Below, piece after piece: positions 11,688-20,665 of a stretch of 64,000 nt of DNA. The translations under genes and the position numbers were made by a program. The DNA is from Comamonas koreensis (GTDB lineage: Bacteria; Pseudomonadota; Gammaproteobacteria; Burkholderiales; Burkholderiaceae_C). Within the stretch, counting starts at the first letter, position 1, and each line of letters begins with the position of its first letter. Location: the NCBI RefSeq assembly GCF_014076495.1, contig NZ_CP043575.1, positions 5,017,001 to 5,081,000 of the forward strand, read 5' to 3'. The notes under the pieces were generated by a model. The model was not told the origin of the DNA and ran no database searches. It saw nothing but the letters and a program-made list of their open reading frames with translations.

Positions 11688-12468
11688 GGATCAAGTAAAA
11701 AAGGCAGAAGGACGCAACAAGCCTGGCCCCTTGCTGGCGATGGCCAGCGGGCCCAGCCTGGAGCCGCAAACCAGCGCAGCTGCATCGCACAGTGCGCCGA
11801 AGGCTGCTGCAAAAATTTCGACCCACGCCATGCAAAACAGCGCTGCGCAGGCGTGGTTGGCGCTAAATCATATCGGAAGCCAAGGCCCCCGGTCCGCGGC
11901 CTGTGCACGAACCTGCATCCAGCAACCGTATAAGCCCAGCACAAAACGCCAATTTCTGAATCACATCAAAGAATTGCAGTGGATAACTCAGCTAATTGGC
12001 GAAAAAATGTGGATAAGCGACGATGGGCTGCGCGCCCGCTCGGCGCGGTACCCGGCACCGGAGCAAGCACTTATGCACACAATGTGGAAAGCAGACCCTC
12101 TAGCACAATATCCTGGCTCTATCGACAACATTGCCAGATCACAAAACATAACTCAATGAAAGATATAAATAAAAAAATTTTGTCAGCCAATTCCACAAGC
12201 CAACTGACAATGTGTGGTAATTCCGATCCAGCGCAGAGCGCCGATATTTCAACAAAGTTATCCACAGAAATATAAGTCCCGTATTGATTTTTCTGAGGAT
12301 TTGCCTTGTGTATAAGTTCTTTGGTTTCTCACAGGATTGCAGCCTTCCCCGCTTGCAATCAGGACAAACACCATACTGAGCGGCTCAGGCACCTCCACCG
12401 GGCCGGGGCCATGCGGTGCCACGCTAGTCGCTACACTCCAAGTTCCCGCGTCTCATTCCGCCCTCCCC
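11688..12468. other. long intergenic region between plsC and priA
   Basis: Divergent gap of about 780 bp. I find no convincing gene; open frames here have no recognisable content. The right half (about 11940-12320) is clearly AT-rich compared with the rest of the window, with the run AGATATAAATAAAAAAATTT at 12161-12180. It carries the DnaA-box-like cluster annotated separately and must hold the promoters of plsC and priA. Confidence 0.8.
11978..12315. promoter_or_regulatory. cluster of DnaA-box-like 9-mers with an AT-rich stretch
   Basis: Four 9-mers match TTATNCACA: 12008-12016 (minus, TTATCCACA), 12071-12079 (plus, TTATGCACA), 12258-12266 (plus, TTATCCACA) and 12307-12315 (minus, TTATACACA). 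A fifth at 11978-11986 (minus, TTATCCACT) has one mismatch. They flank an A/T-only-like tract at 12161-12180. The pattern resembles a replication origin or a DnaA-titrating or regulatory site. There is no dnaA in the window, so the function is undecided. Confidence 0.6.
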
Positions 12469-14580
12469 TTGATTTTTCTGTCCATCGCCGTCCACACGCC
12501 CGCCTACAGTGCCATCAGCGCGGCCAGTGAACTGCTGACCTACCAAGCCCCCCATGCACTGCCCGCTGGCAGCCTGGTGCGCGTGCCGCTGGGCAAACGC
12601 GAGGTGCTGGGCGTGGTCTGGGGCCCGGATACCGCATTTGCAGGCGACCCGGCCAAGATCAAACCGATCACCGCGGTACTGGAGGCGATTGCGCCATTGC
12701 CTGCAAGTTGGCTGCGTTTGGTGCATTTTGCAGCCCGTTACTACCAGCGCAGCTTGGGCGAGATGGCGATTACTGCGCTGCCACCCGCGCTGCGCGACCT
12801 CACGGTGGAGCAACTGACCCGCCGCCTCAAGCGCAAAAAGACGGCGATCGACAGCGATGTCGCCGCCGACCAGGCGCTGGCCTTGAGCCAGGAGCAAATG
12901 GAGGTTTGCGAACAAATAGACAAAAATGCCGGCCCCTTCCTGCTTTTTGGCAGCACCGGCAGCGGCAAGACCGAGGTCTACCTGCACCAGGCCGAGGCCT
13001 TGCTGGAGCGCGATCCCCAAGCCCAGGTGCTGGTGATGGTGCCGGAGATCAACCTGACGCCGCAGTTAGAGGCCCGCTTCCAGGCACGCTTTTCGGCCCG
13101 GCTGGGCGAGAGCGCGGTTGTCAGCATGCACAGCGGCATGACGGCGCCCCAGCGCCTCAAAAGCTGGCTGGCTGCCCATACCGGCCAGGCACGCATCGTG
13201 CTGGGCACGCGCATGTCGGTGTTTGCCTCGCTGCCGCACCTGCGGCTGCTGATTGTCGATGAGGAGCATGACGCCAGCTACAAACAGCAGGAAGGGGCGC
13301 GCTACTCGGCGCGCGACCTGGCCATCTGGCGCGGCCATGACCTGCAGGCCCAGGTGATTCTGGGCTCGGCCACCCCCTCGCTGGAGAGCTGGTGGGCCAG
13401 CCGGCCGGCCCAGGGTGAGGATGCAGGCGGCCGCTACCTGCGGCTGGCCATGCCCAGCCGCATTGGCGCCGGTCAGATGCCGCGGCTGCGCCTGGTGGAC
13501 ATGCGCCAGCAGCCGCGCCAGGCGCTGTTCTCGCCCGCGCTGCTGCAGGCGATTACACAGCGGGTGGAGCGGGGCGAGCAGGCGCTGGTGCTGCTGAACC
13601 GGCGCGGCTTTGCGCCGGTGCTGTTCTGCGGCGACTGCGGCTGGAAAAGCGATTGCCCGCACTGCAGCGCGCACCAGGTGTTCCACAAGATAGACCGCAC
13701 ACTGCGCTGCCACCACTGCGGCTTCAGCCAGCGGGTGCCGCTGGCCTGCCCCAGCTGCGGCAACCCGGATATCCTGCCGCTGGGCAAGGGCACCGAGCAG
13801 CTGGAAGAGGCGCTCGAGCGCCTGCTGCGCAATGTGCAGCGGCCCGACGGGCAGCCGGCCCGCATTGCCCGCATCGATGCCGACACCACCAAGGCCAAGG
13901 GCGCGCTCGAAGAGAAGATGGCCGATATGCATGCCGGCGATGTCGATGTGCTGGTGGGCACACAGATGGTCGCCAAGGGCCATGATTTTCGGCGTGTGAC
14001 CCTGGTGGCCGCCGTGCAGCCCGATGATGCGCTGATGTCCAGCGACTTCCGCGCGCCCGAACGCCTGTTCTCGCTGCTGCTGCAGGCGGCTGGCCGCGCC
14101 GGACGCGATGCGGCTTACGTGGCCGCCCAGGGCAGCGCCGTCGAGATGTGGCTGCAGACCCAGCAGCCCGAGCATGCCGTCTACCAGGCCCTGCGCCAGT
14201 GGGACTACAGCGGCTTTGCCGCCCAGCAGCTCAAGGAGCGGCGCGATGCGGCCATGCCGCCCTTTGCCCACCAGGCCATCATCCGCGCCGATGCAAGGTC
14301 CCAGCAAGAGGCCCAGGCCTTTTTGCGCGCCGCCTCCGAGCTCGCCCACAGCCAGCAGCTGCTGGACGGCAGCGAAGTCTTTGTCTACCCGCCGATTCCG
14401 CTGTCCATGCAGCGCGTGGCCAATGTGGAGCGCGCCCAGATGCTGATCGAGAGCCCCTCACGCAAGGCCTTGCAGCAGTTTTTGCGCGCCTGGCAGCCTT
14501 GCCTGCACTGGTTGCGCGCGCATCCGGAGCACAAGGGCCTGGTGCGCTGGCTGGTCGATGTGGACCCCCAAGCTATCTAG
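12469..14580 (+). CDS. priA: primosomal helicase PriA
   Basis: 3'-5' helicase that restarts stalled replication forks. From the TTG chosen it has 703 residues, close to the usual size. The N-terminal DNA-binding domain begins IFLSIAVHTPAY, followed by Walker A GSTGSGKTEVY, the DEEH box and the zinc-binding cysteines CGDC, CPHC, CHHC and CPSC, then GTQMVAKGHDF and QAAGRAGRD. No ATG or GTG is in frame near the family start; an upstream TTG at 12337 would add 44 unrelated residues. Neither TTG has a clear ribosome site. The stop overlaps that of the convergent AEC gene. Confidence 0.93.
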   Translation: MIFLSIAVHTPAYSAISAASELLTYQAPHALPAGSLVRVPLGKREVLGVVWGPDTAFAGDPAKIKPITAVLEAIAPLPASWLRLVHFAARYYQRSLGEMAITALPPALRDLTVEQLTRRLKRKKTAIDSDVAADQALALSQEQMEVCEQIDKNAGPFLLFGSTGSGKTEVYLHQAEALLERDPQAQVLVMVPEINLTPQLEARFQARFSARLGESAVVSMHSGMTAPQRLKSWLAAHTGQARIVLGTRMSVFASLPHLRLLIVDEEHDASYKQQEGARYSARDLAIWRGHDLQAQVILGSATPSLESWWASRPAQGEDAGGRYLRLAMPSRIGAGQMPRLRLVDMRQQPRQALFSPALLQAITQRVERGEQALVLLNRRGFAPVLFCGDCGWKSDCPHCSAHQVFHKIDRTLRCHHCGFSQRVPLACPSCGNPDILPLGKGTEQLEEALERLLRNVQRPDGQPARIARIDADTTKAKGALEEKMADMHAGDVDVLVGTQMVAKGHDFRRVTLVAAVQPDDALMSSDFRAPERLFSLLLQAAGRAGRDAAYVAAQGSAVEMWLQTQQPEHAVYQALRQWDYSGFAAQQLKERRDAAMPPFAHQAIIRADARSQQEAQAFLRAASELAHSQQLLDGSEVFVYPPIPLSMQRVANVERAQMLIESPSRKALQQFLRAWQPCLHWLRAHPEHKGLVRWLVDVDPQAI

Positions 14581-15527
14581 ACCAACCAGGTCACCGCCGC
14601 CGAAAAGCTGACAAAGGCCAGCGCCGTGCTGACCAGGATGATGTGCGCAATGCGGCCATTGTGGGCGCCATAGCGCCCGGCCAGCAAGGTAACATTGCTG
14701 GCACTGGGCAGCGCAGCCACCAGCGCAACGACCAGCAGCGCAAACGGCTGGACCGGCAGGCCCGCAGCCATGGCGGCATGGCCCAGGCCCAGCACCAAGA
14801 GCGGATGCACAAAAAGCTTGACCAGCGCCAGCGGCACATAGCTGGCGGGGGCAGCATATTCCGCCTCCACCATCTTGGAGCGGGCCAGCACGGCGCCCAC
14901 AGCAAACAGCGCCACCGGCGTGGCAGCGCTGCCCAGCAGGCCGGCGGTCTGGTCCAGCGGCTGGGGCAGCGTCCACTCCATGAACGAGGCCAGCGCGCCC
15001 AGCAAGATGGCCCAGGGCATGGGGTTGGTGAGCACGCCTTTGAGCGCCTTGAGCAGCGCCGCACGTGCATTGCCTGCGGCCCCATCCATGCGCGACAGCG
15101 CCAGGCACAGCGACGTGGTGAACACCATGTCGACCAGCATGGTGACAATGGCCGGGCCGGCCGCGGCTTGACCCAGCAGCGCAACCAGCAGCGGCAAGCC
15201 CATGAACCCGGTATTGGGAAAAGCGGTCACCAGCGCGCCAAAAGCGCTGTTGTTCCAGTCCATGCCGCGCAGGCGCGAGGCCGCCACGCAGCCCGCGACC
15301 AGCAACAGCTGGCACAGCACATAGAGCAGCAAGATGGGCAGGTTCATCAACTGCGCAAAGGGCAGCGATGAGCCCGCTTTGTACAGCATGCAAGGCAGTG
15401 CGAAATACAGCACAAAGGCATTCACGCCCGCAATCGCGGGCAGCGGAAAAATGCCGCGCCGCGTGGCCACAAAGCCGCACAGAACCAGCGCAAAAAACGG
15501 AAAGGTGACTTGGAAGACGGACAGCAC
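14577..15527 (-). CDS. AEC-family transporter
   Basis: Membrane protein of 316 residues with about ten helices arranged as two five-helix halves, as in the auxin efflux carrier family. The substrate cannot be told from sequence; members export organic acids, amino acids or other metabolites. The GTG start (VLSVFQVTFPFF) is chosen because the longer open frame runs back through a transcription terminator at 15607-15632. The stop TAG and the priA stop share the palindrome CTAG at 14577-14580. Confidence 0.85.
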   Translation of the reverse strand: MLSVFQVTFPFFALVLCGFVATRRGIFPLPAIAGVNAFVLYFALPCMLYKAGSSLPFAQLMNLPILLLYVLCQLLLVAGCVAASRLRGMDWNNSAFGALVTAFPNTGFMGLPLLVALLGQAAAGPAIVTMLVDMVFTTSLCLALSRMDGAAGNARAALLKALKGVLTNPMPWAILLGALASFMEWTLPQPLDQTAGLLGSAATPVALFAVGAVLARSKMVEAEYAAPASYVPLALVKLFVHPLLVLGLGHAAMAAGLPVQPFALLVVALVAALPSASNVTLLAGRYGAHNGRIAHIILVSTALAFVSFSAAVTWLV

Positions 15528-15606
15528 GGCTCGATTGTGCCCAGAATGCGCCAGCGCAGATGTAGCGCGAGGGACCGGCACTGGTTGGCGCGGCCCATAA
15601 AAGAAA

Positions 15607-15632
15607 AGACCGGCCATGCGCATGGCCGGTCT
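15607..15632 (-). terminator. intrinsic terminator of the GTPase/roadblock operon
   Basis: Perfect 26-bp palindrome centred on GCGC (AGACCGGCCATG and its complement), followed on the minus strand by TTTTCTTTT. It lies 56 bp after the stop of the last roadblock gene. Confidence 0.85.
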
Positions 15633-15688
15633 TGCAAGGCAGGGATCTGGCCGAAACCCGGATCAGTGCCTACAACGACCTGAAAATC

Positions 15689-16048
15689 TCAGATCGTCAC
15701 CAGTTTCTCGACTTCCGCGCATTTGCGCCGGGCCAGCGCCAGGTTGCTGCGCTGCTTGTCCAGCACCAGGTACAGGAACAGGCCTTCCTTGAGCGCCACC
15801 GGGCGGATGATGTGGTACTGCGAGCCCAGGGTGATCAGAATGTCATCGATGGAATCTTGCAGACCCAGCGACTTCATGGTCTTGAGCTTGGCCCGCACGA
15901 CCTCGGTGTTGCCAGCGGCTGCCAGCTCCAGGTCCAGGCCCGATCCGGCACTGCCCAGAAGCATGCCGCTGCCACTGTCCACCAGCGCGGCGCACATGGC
16001 GCCCTCCACCGTCAAAAGTTGCGTCAACGTGTCTTGAACCGAAGCCAT
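15689..16048 (-). CDS. roadblock/LC7 domain protein (second)
   Basis: 119 residues, a single roadblock/LC7 fold: LTQLLTVEGAMCAALVDSGSGMLLG is the first helix and strand pair, and FLYLVLDKQRSNLALARRK the last. Such proteins dimerise and act as regulators, often GTPase-activating, of small Ras-like GTPases (MglB with MglA; CvnB in conservons). It is the last gene of the four-gene operon, separated from the first roadblock gene by 109 bp. Confidence 0.85.
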   Translation of the reverse strand: MASVQDTLTQLLTVEGAMCAALVDSGSGMLLGSAGSGLDLELAAAGNTEVVRAKLKTMKSLGLQDSIDDILITLGSQYHIIRPVALKEGLFLYLVLDKQRSNLALARRKCAEVEKLVTI

Positions 16049-16157
16049 CTCACTCCCCCTTCACACACTGGCGGTTTATCGTTGCTGCGCCATGCGGCCA
16101 GTGCGGCGCATACGCAGCTCTCCCACAACAAGATGCCGGCCGCAGCCAGACTTGCCA

Positions 16158-16556
16158 TCAGACTTTGTTCATCTCCGCGCCCACTTCGGCCGCTGCCCAC
16201 AGCACGCGGCCCAGGATCGCATTGGTATCGAGCACCATGCACAGAATGCAGGGGAACTCCGAGGTGACCGACTGGAACACGACCACGCCGCTCTCGGTCT
16301 CGAACGTCAGGCGCTTGCAACCGGTGTGGTTGATCTCTCGCCCCACCGCACGTGCCATCGCCATCAGGGAGCCGGCCATGGCCGACAGGCGGTTGAGCTG
16401 CAGCTCGCTGTTCGTGCGCAAGGACGCAATTTCAAATCCATCGGGCGTGCTCAGCAGTGCCACACGCACGCCATCAACAGGACCAATAAGCTTATCAAGC
16501 GCCTGCTGGCCTGCCTTGACGACTTGGGCAGGGATCAGAGGTTGTGATGCAGTCAT
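16158..16556 (-). CDS. roadblock/LC7 domain protein (first)
   Basis: 132 residues with one roadblock/LC7 domain (about 25-125); GVRVALLSTPDGFEIASL and RLSAMAGSLMAMARAVGRE are typical of the bacterial regulators. Its ATG overlaps the stop of the GTPase gene (ATGA), so the two are coupled. The protein differs clearly from the downstream roadblock protein, so it is not a recent duplicate; a heterodimer is possible. Confidence 0.87.
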   Translation of the reverse strand: MTASQPLIPAQVVKAGQQALDKLIGPVDGVRVALLSTPDGFEIASLRTNSELQLNRLSAMAGSLMAMARAVGREINHTGCKRLTFETESGVVVFQSVTSEFPCILCMVLDTNAILGRVLWAAAEVGAEMNKV

Positions 16557-17119
16557 GAATTCTCGCTTTGCAGAGACAGCATGGAAACAAGTACGCTCAT
16601 CGCATCCAGCAGCTGCCCACGGTCGCGCGGGTCCGCTTCCAGAACGGGAATCACCCCATGGCCAGCAGAATACACGCCTTGGGCGAATGTTTCAATTTGT
16701 TGTGTTGTGGCCGGGCGTGCGCTCAGCACCAGCGTGACAGGTGGCTGGGGGAGTTGCCCGATCTCGTCGAGGATATGGTTGGTCTCGGCCAGGCTGGTCG
16801 GACTGTTCACATCGGTCATGATGAACACCCCCATCGATACCGACAGCACCCACTGGCGCACAAAGCTGAAACGCTCCTGGCCCGGGCAGCCGCAGATCTG
16901 CACCACCTCACCGCCGCCCAGATCGATCTCGCCAAACTCGGTGCCGACCGTGGTGAGTTCCTTGCTGTGGGCCGCCAGATCGAGGTTGCGGACATCGGAG
17001 CTGGACATCAGCGCACCGCACAGCGAACGCACGGCGGTGGTCTTGCCAATGCCCATGGGCCCGCACAGCGCAATGCGCGGCATCTTGTGCGGCCCGACTC
17101 CGCCTGATTCTTGATTCAT
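16553..17119 (-). CDS. small Ras-like GTPase of the conservon/MglA type
   Basis: 188 residues. The P-loop GPMGIGKTT is at 20-28. The switch II block GCPGQERF is at 77-84, with Gly in place of the usual Asp, as in the TPGQxRF form of conservon GTPases. The guanine-specificity NKxD motif is not conventional (LSARP at the matching place). Cytoplasmic, probably a membrane-associated switch. It overlaps its neighbours on both sides by ATGA, upstream the 234-residue protein and downstream a roadblock protein. Confidence 0.85.
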   Translation of the reverse strand: MNQESGGVGPHKMPRIALCGPMGIGKTTAVRSLCGALMSSSDVRNLDLAAHSKELTTVGTEFGEIDLGGGEVVQICGCPGQERFSFVRQWVLSVSMGVFIMTDVNSPTSLAETNHILDEIGQLPQPPVTLVLSARPATTQQIETFAQGVYSAGHGVIPVLEADPRDRGQLLDAMSVLVSMLSLQSENS

Positions 17120-17820
17120 CCCGGCTTACCTCCCCCTCGTATCCATCGGCCCAAACGGCTGAGCAAACCTTTGGAGTGTAGCGGCTCGCGATGGTGGGAG
17201 GGGGAAGAAGCAGCGGAAATGACAGGCATGGCCACGCCGCGCAGCACGCCGCGGCGGCCCAGCTCGACCAGGAGACCACGGGCCAGCGTGTTGTCCAGCC
17301 CGCTGTGCAGGCACAGCTGGGCGATGGAGACCGGTTCGCGCGAAAGCAGCGCCAGCGCGCGGATGCAGGGGCCGGTATTGAAGGGCGCGCCCACCGACAC
17401 CCAGGACTTGAGCTGGTAGCGGAACTCCTGGCGCGCAGCTTGCGCAGGCTGTGCAGCAGCCCGCTCCGATTCATGGCGGATGACCTTGTTGCGCGCATCC
17501 CAGTCGAGCAGAAAGACCGCTGCGCGGTCGAACATGTCGATCAGGTCGCTCAAGGTGTAGTCTGCCTCCAGGCGACCGACCCAGCTTGCCCCGTCGAGCA
17601 TGGCGGTCTTCACCTGCCCGATGCAGACCACGCAGGGTGCCTTGCCCAGCGACGAGATGGCATCAGCCATGCCCTGGTCCAGCACAATCAGCTGAGCGCG
17701 GTCACGCGGTACCTCTTTCCAGGGAAGCACCGATTTGCGTGAGGCCACGCCATACAGCGGCGCAAAGCGGTTGCGGCTGCTGGGGGTCAGCAATTCTGCG
17801 GAAATACCGGCGGTCTGCAT
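17116..17820 (-). CDS. uncharacterised protein leading the GTPase/roadblock operon, possible winged helix
   Basis: 234 residues, not recognised as a named family. Residues about 40-105 alternate strands and helices (AQLIVLDQGM, APCVVCIG, DYTLSDLIDMFDRAAVFLLDW) like a degenerate receiver domain. Residues about 145-195 (ALALLSREPVSIAQL, then LARGLLVELGRRGVLRG) have the pattern of a winged helix, as in DUF742 proteins (CvnC) of conservons. The last 30 residues are basic. It is first in the operon and overlaps the GTPase gene by 4 bp. The role as an effector or adaptor of the GTPase is inferred. Confidence 0.7.
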   Translation of the reverse strand: MQTAGISAELLTPSSRNRFAPLYGVASRKSVLPWKEVPRDRAQLIVLDQGMADAISSLGKAPCVVCIGQVKTAMLDGASWVGRLEADYTLSDLIDMFDRAAVFLLDWDARNKVIRHESERAAAQPAQAARQEFRYQLKSWVSVGAPFNTGPCIRALALLSREPVSIAQLCLHSGLDNTLARGLLVELGRRGVLRGVAMPVISAASSPSHHREPLHSKGLLSRLGRWIRGGGKPG

Positions 17821-18092
17821 GGCGATAATTTCACACTCTTATTGGCTTAATTAATAGGGTTTGCCACTTAGCCGCAGCAATGCTATCGGCATTCTAAAAG
17901 CTTGCCTGCCAGACGCAAGTGTTTATTCGGGGGTTTTACCATCTGCTCTACATTCATTGACAATTTCAAAGATTCTGTGGTTTTTTGTGTAAGCAAACAT
18001 GTAAAAGCCAAAGTCCTGAATCTGCACATGGCTGCCGTTGCGGCTATTCTTCTGCGCTCTCCTTCCTGATCTGCAAAGGTTCTTTCGCCACC

Positions 18093-20171
18093 ATGGCCGC
18101 TGGTCTCAATCTCGCCCAATTACAAGCTGTGCACTACACCCAGGGACCTTGCCTGGTGCTGGCCGGTGCCGGATCGGGCAAGACCCGGGTCATCACCCAC
18201 AAGATTGCCCGCCTGATCGAGACCGGCATGGCGCCGCGCAAGATTGCGGCCATCACCTTCACCAACAAGGCTGCCTCCGAAATGCGCGAGCGCGCCAAGA
18301 GCCTCATCGGCCGCCAGGCCAAGGATGTGCTGGTTTGCACCTTCCATGCGCTGGGCGTGAAGATGGTGCGCGAAGATGGCCATGTGCTCGGGCTCAAGCC
18401 CCAGTTCAGCATTCTGGACAGCGACGATGTGGTCGGCATCCTCAGGGATGCGGCTGGCGGCACTGCCGATGTGGCCACCGCCCGCCAGTGGCAGTGGACC
18501 ATCAGCAAGTGGAAAAACATGGGCCTCGACTACAAGGAGGCGCTGGCCCAGGCCGCCGATGACAACGAGCGCGCCATTGCCGTGCTGATGCAGCGCTACG
18601 ACGAGCGGCTGACCGCCTACCAGAGCGTGGACTTTGACGACCTGATCGGCATGCCGCTGCGCCTGCTGCGCGACCACCCGGAGGTCCGTGCCAAGTGGCA
18701 GGCCAACCTGGGCCATGTGCTGGTCGACGAATACCAGGACACCAATGCCACCCAGTACGAGCTGCTCAAGCTGCTGGTGGGCGAGCGCGGCCATTTGACC
18801 GCCGTGGGCGATGACGACCAAAGCATCTATGGCTGGCGCGGCGCCACCTTGGACAACCTCAAGAAGCTGCCGGTCGACTACCCCCAGCTCAAGGTGATCA
18901 AGCTCGAGCAGAACTACCGCTCGACCAGCGCCATCCTGCGCGCGGCCAACAATGTGATCCAGCCCAACCCCAAGCTGTTTCCCAAGACCTTGTTTTCCGA
19001 GCTGGGCGAGGGCGAGCCGGTGCGCATCGTCGATTGCGACTCCGAAGAGCACGAAGCCGAGCGCGCCGTCGCCCGCATCCTGAGCCTGCGCGCAGCGGCC
19101 AACCCGCCGCCGGACTGGAAGAACTTCGCCATCCTCTACCGCGCCAACCACCAGGCCAAGCCTTTCGAGAAGGCGCTGCGCAAGGCCAATGTGCCCTACA
19201 AGGTATCGGGCGGCACCAGCTTTTTTGACCGCGCCGAAATCCGCGACCTCTGCGCCTGGTTCCGGCTGTGGATCAACAACGATGACGACCCGGCCTTTCT
19301 GCGCGCCATCACCAACCCCAAGCGCGGCATCGGCCACACCACCCTGGGCCGCCTGGGTGAATTCTCCAAGGCCCACCGCTGCAGCATGTTTGGTGCGCTG
19401 TTCAACGCCATGCTCGAAGACGCGATGCCTGCGAAGGGCCGCGAAAGCCTGCTGGAATTTGGCCGCTATATCAACGACCTGGAATACCGCGCCCGCCAGA
19501 CGCGCGGTGCCGAAGAATCGCTGGCCTTCCTGCTCGACTGGCTCAAGGAGATCGGCTACGAGCAGCATTTGTATGACGCCGAAGACAGCGAGAAGGTCGC
19601 CGCCGCCCGCTGGACCAATGTGCTGGAGTTCTGCGACTGGATGGCCCAGCGCGCCGGCGGCCAGACCACGACAGCGGCCGACACGACGACGGTGAGCGAG
19701 TCCAAGAGCCTGCTCGAAGTCTCGCAGACCATCGCCCTGCTCTCGACCATCAGCGAGCGCGAAAAGGAGCAGGACATGGTGATCCTGTCCACCTTGCATG
19801 CCAGCAAGGGCCTGGAGTGGCCGCATGTGATGCTGATCGGCGTCAACGAAGGGCTGCTACCTTTCAAGCTCGACGACGATGACGGGCGCCAGCAAAAGGT
19901 CAGCGACGACACCGCGCAGCGCCTGCAGGAAGAGCGCCGCCTGATGTACGTGGGCATCACGCGGGCCCAGCGCTCGCTGGCCGTCAGCTGGACCAAGCGG
20001 CGCAAGAAGGGCCGTGAGCTGGTCTCGGCCCTGCCCAGCCGCTTTATTGCCGAGATGGGCCTGGACAGCAGCACCGCCCGCGAAGACCCGCGCGAAAAAC
20101 TGCGCCAGCTGCGCGAAGAGTTCGCGCGCAAGGCCCAGAGCACCGCCGCCGCCAGCCCTGATCCCCTCTGA
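18093..20171 (+). CDS. rep: ATP-dependent DNA helicase Rep
   Basis: Superfamily 1A 3'-5' helicase, 692 residues. AGAGSGKTR at 24-32 is Walker A, then FTNKAASEMRER (Ia), VDEYQDTN (II), GDDDQSIYGWRGA (III), EQNYRS (IV), STLHASKGLEW (V) and VGITRAQ (VI). The N-terminus and length fit Rep better than UvrD or PcrA; Rep clears proteins ahead of forks and helps PriA-dependent restart. The ATG of MAAGLNLAQ is preferred over an upstream start that adds 36 unrelated residues. It is the first gene of a probable rep-lipoprotein-pldA run. Confidence 0.92.
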   Translation: MAAGLNLAQLQAVHYTQGPCLVLAGAGSGKTRVITHKIARLIETGMAPRKIAAITFTNKAASEMRERAKSLIGRQAKDVLVCTFHALGVKMVREDGHVLGLKPQFSILDSDDVVGILRDAAGGTADVATARQWQWTISKWKNMGLDYKEALAQAADDNERAIAVLMQRYDERLTAYQSVDFDDLIGMPLRLLRDHPEVRAKWQANLGHVLVDEYQDTNATQYELLKLLVGERGHLTAVGDDDQSIYGWRGATLDNLKKLPVDYPQLKVIKLEQNYRSTSAILRAANNVIQPNPKLFPKTLFSELGEGEPVRIVDCDSEEHEAERAVARILSLRAAANPPPDWKNFAILYRANHQAKPFEKALRKANVPYKVSGGTSFFDRAEIRDLCAWFRLWINNDDDPAFLRAITNPKRGIGHTTLGRLGEFSKAHRCSMFGALFNAMLEDAMPAKGRESLLEFGRYINDLEYRARQTRGAEESLAFLLDWLKEIGYEQHLYDAEDSEKVAAARWTNVLEFCDWMAQRAGGQTTTAADTTTVSESKSLLEVSQTIALLSTISEREKEQDMVILSTLHASKGLEWPHVMLIGVNEGLLPFKLDDDDGRQQKVSDDTAQRLQEERRLMYVGITRAQRSLAVSWTKRRKKGRELVSALPSRFIAEMGLDSSTAREDPREKLRQLREEFARKAQSTAAASPDPL

Positions 20172-20177
20172 CTATCC

Positions 20178-20606
20178 ATGACCAAGACCCTGATCCTGAC
20201 CGCCTTGTGCGCTGCACTGGCCAGCGCCTGCACCAGCACCCCCGCCCCCCGCCCTGCCTGCCCCAGCGCGCTGCAGATGGAGCAGCCCGAGCTGCTGGGC
20301 CACTGGCAGGCCGAGCTGCCCGGCCTGCCCGGGCCCGTCACCCTGCAGCTGGCCCCCCACCCCGAATGGAACGGCACCGTCAAGGGCCAGATCCAGCGGC
20401 CCGGCAGCAGCGCCATCGTCGTCGGTGATGTGGACAAGGGCAAGCTGACGATGGAGGAGTCGACCGATGGCAAAAAAGTCTCGGGCACCTGGCTGGGCGA
20501 GGTGGTCGACGGCAGCTGTGGCCGAGAAATCCGGGGCGAATGGTTGGATGCGAACGACAACAGCCACGCCTTCGTCATGCGCAAGCCATCGAAAACCCCG
20601 CAATAG
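20178..20606 (+). CDS. small predicted lipoprotein
   Basis: 142 residues with a lipoprotein signal peptide: MTKTLILTALCAALASAC ends in a lipobox with Cys18. The mature part is rich in polar residues and beta strands (LLGHWQAELPGLPGPVTLQL, KVSGTWLGEVVDGSCGREI), suggesting a small beta-barrel or sandwich at the outer membrane. It lies 6 bp after rep and 59 bp before pldA. No named family recognised. Confidence 0.8.
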   Translation: MTKTLILTALCAALASACTSTPAPRPACPSALQMEQPELLGHWQAELPGLPGPVTLQLAPHPEWNGTVKGQIQRPGSSAIVVGDVDKGKLTMEESTDGKKVSGTWLGEVVDGSCGREIRGEWLDANDNSHAFVMRKPSKTPQ

Positions 20607-20665
20607 CCGCAATAATGGGCATCGGCGCAGCCGTCACCGCCACGCCCCTAACTCCCTTCTCGACC

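Noticed and set aside
11978..12315. Definite chromosomal origin oriC
   Set aside because: The box cluster is real, but dnaA/dnaN are absent and ribosomal gene orientation points to an origin to the right; kept only as an open candidate.
17957..17990. TTGACA upstream of rep as a sigma-70 promoter
   Set aside because: The -35 is perfect but no acceptable -10 occurs at 16-18 bp, so I do not call a promoter.
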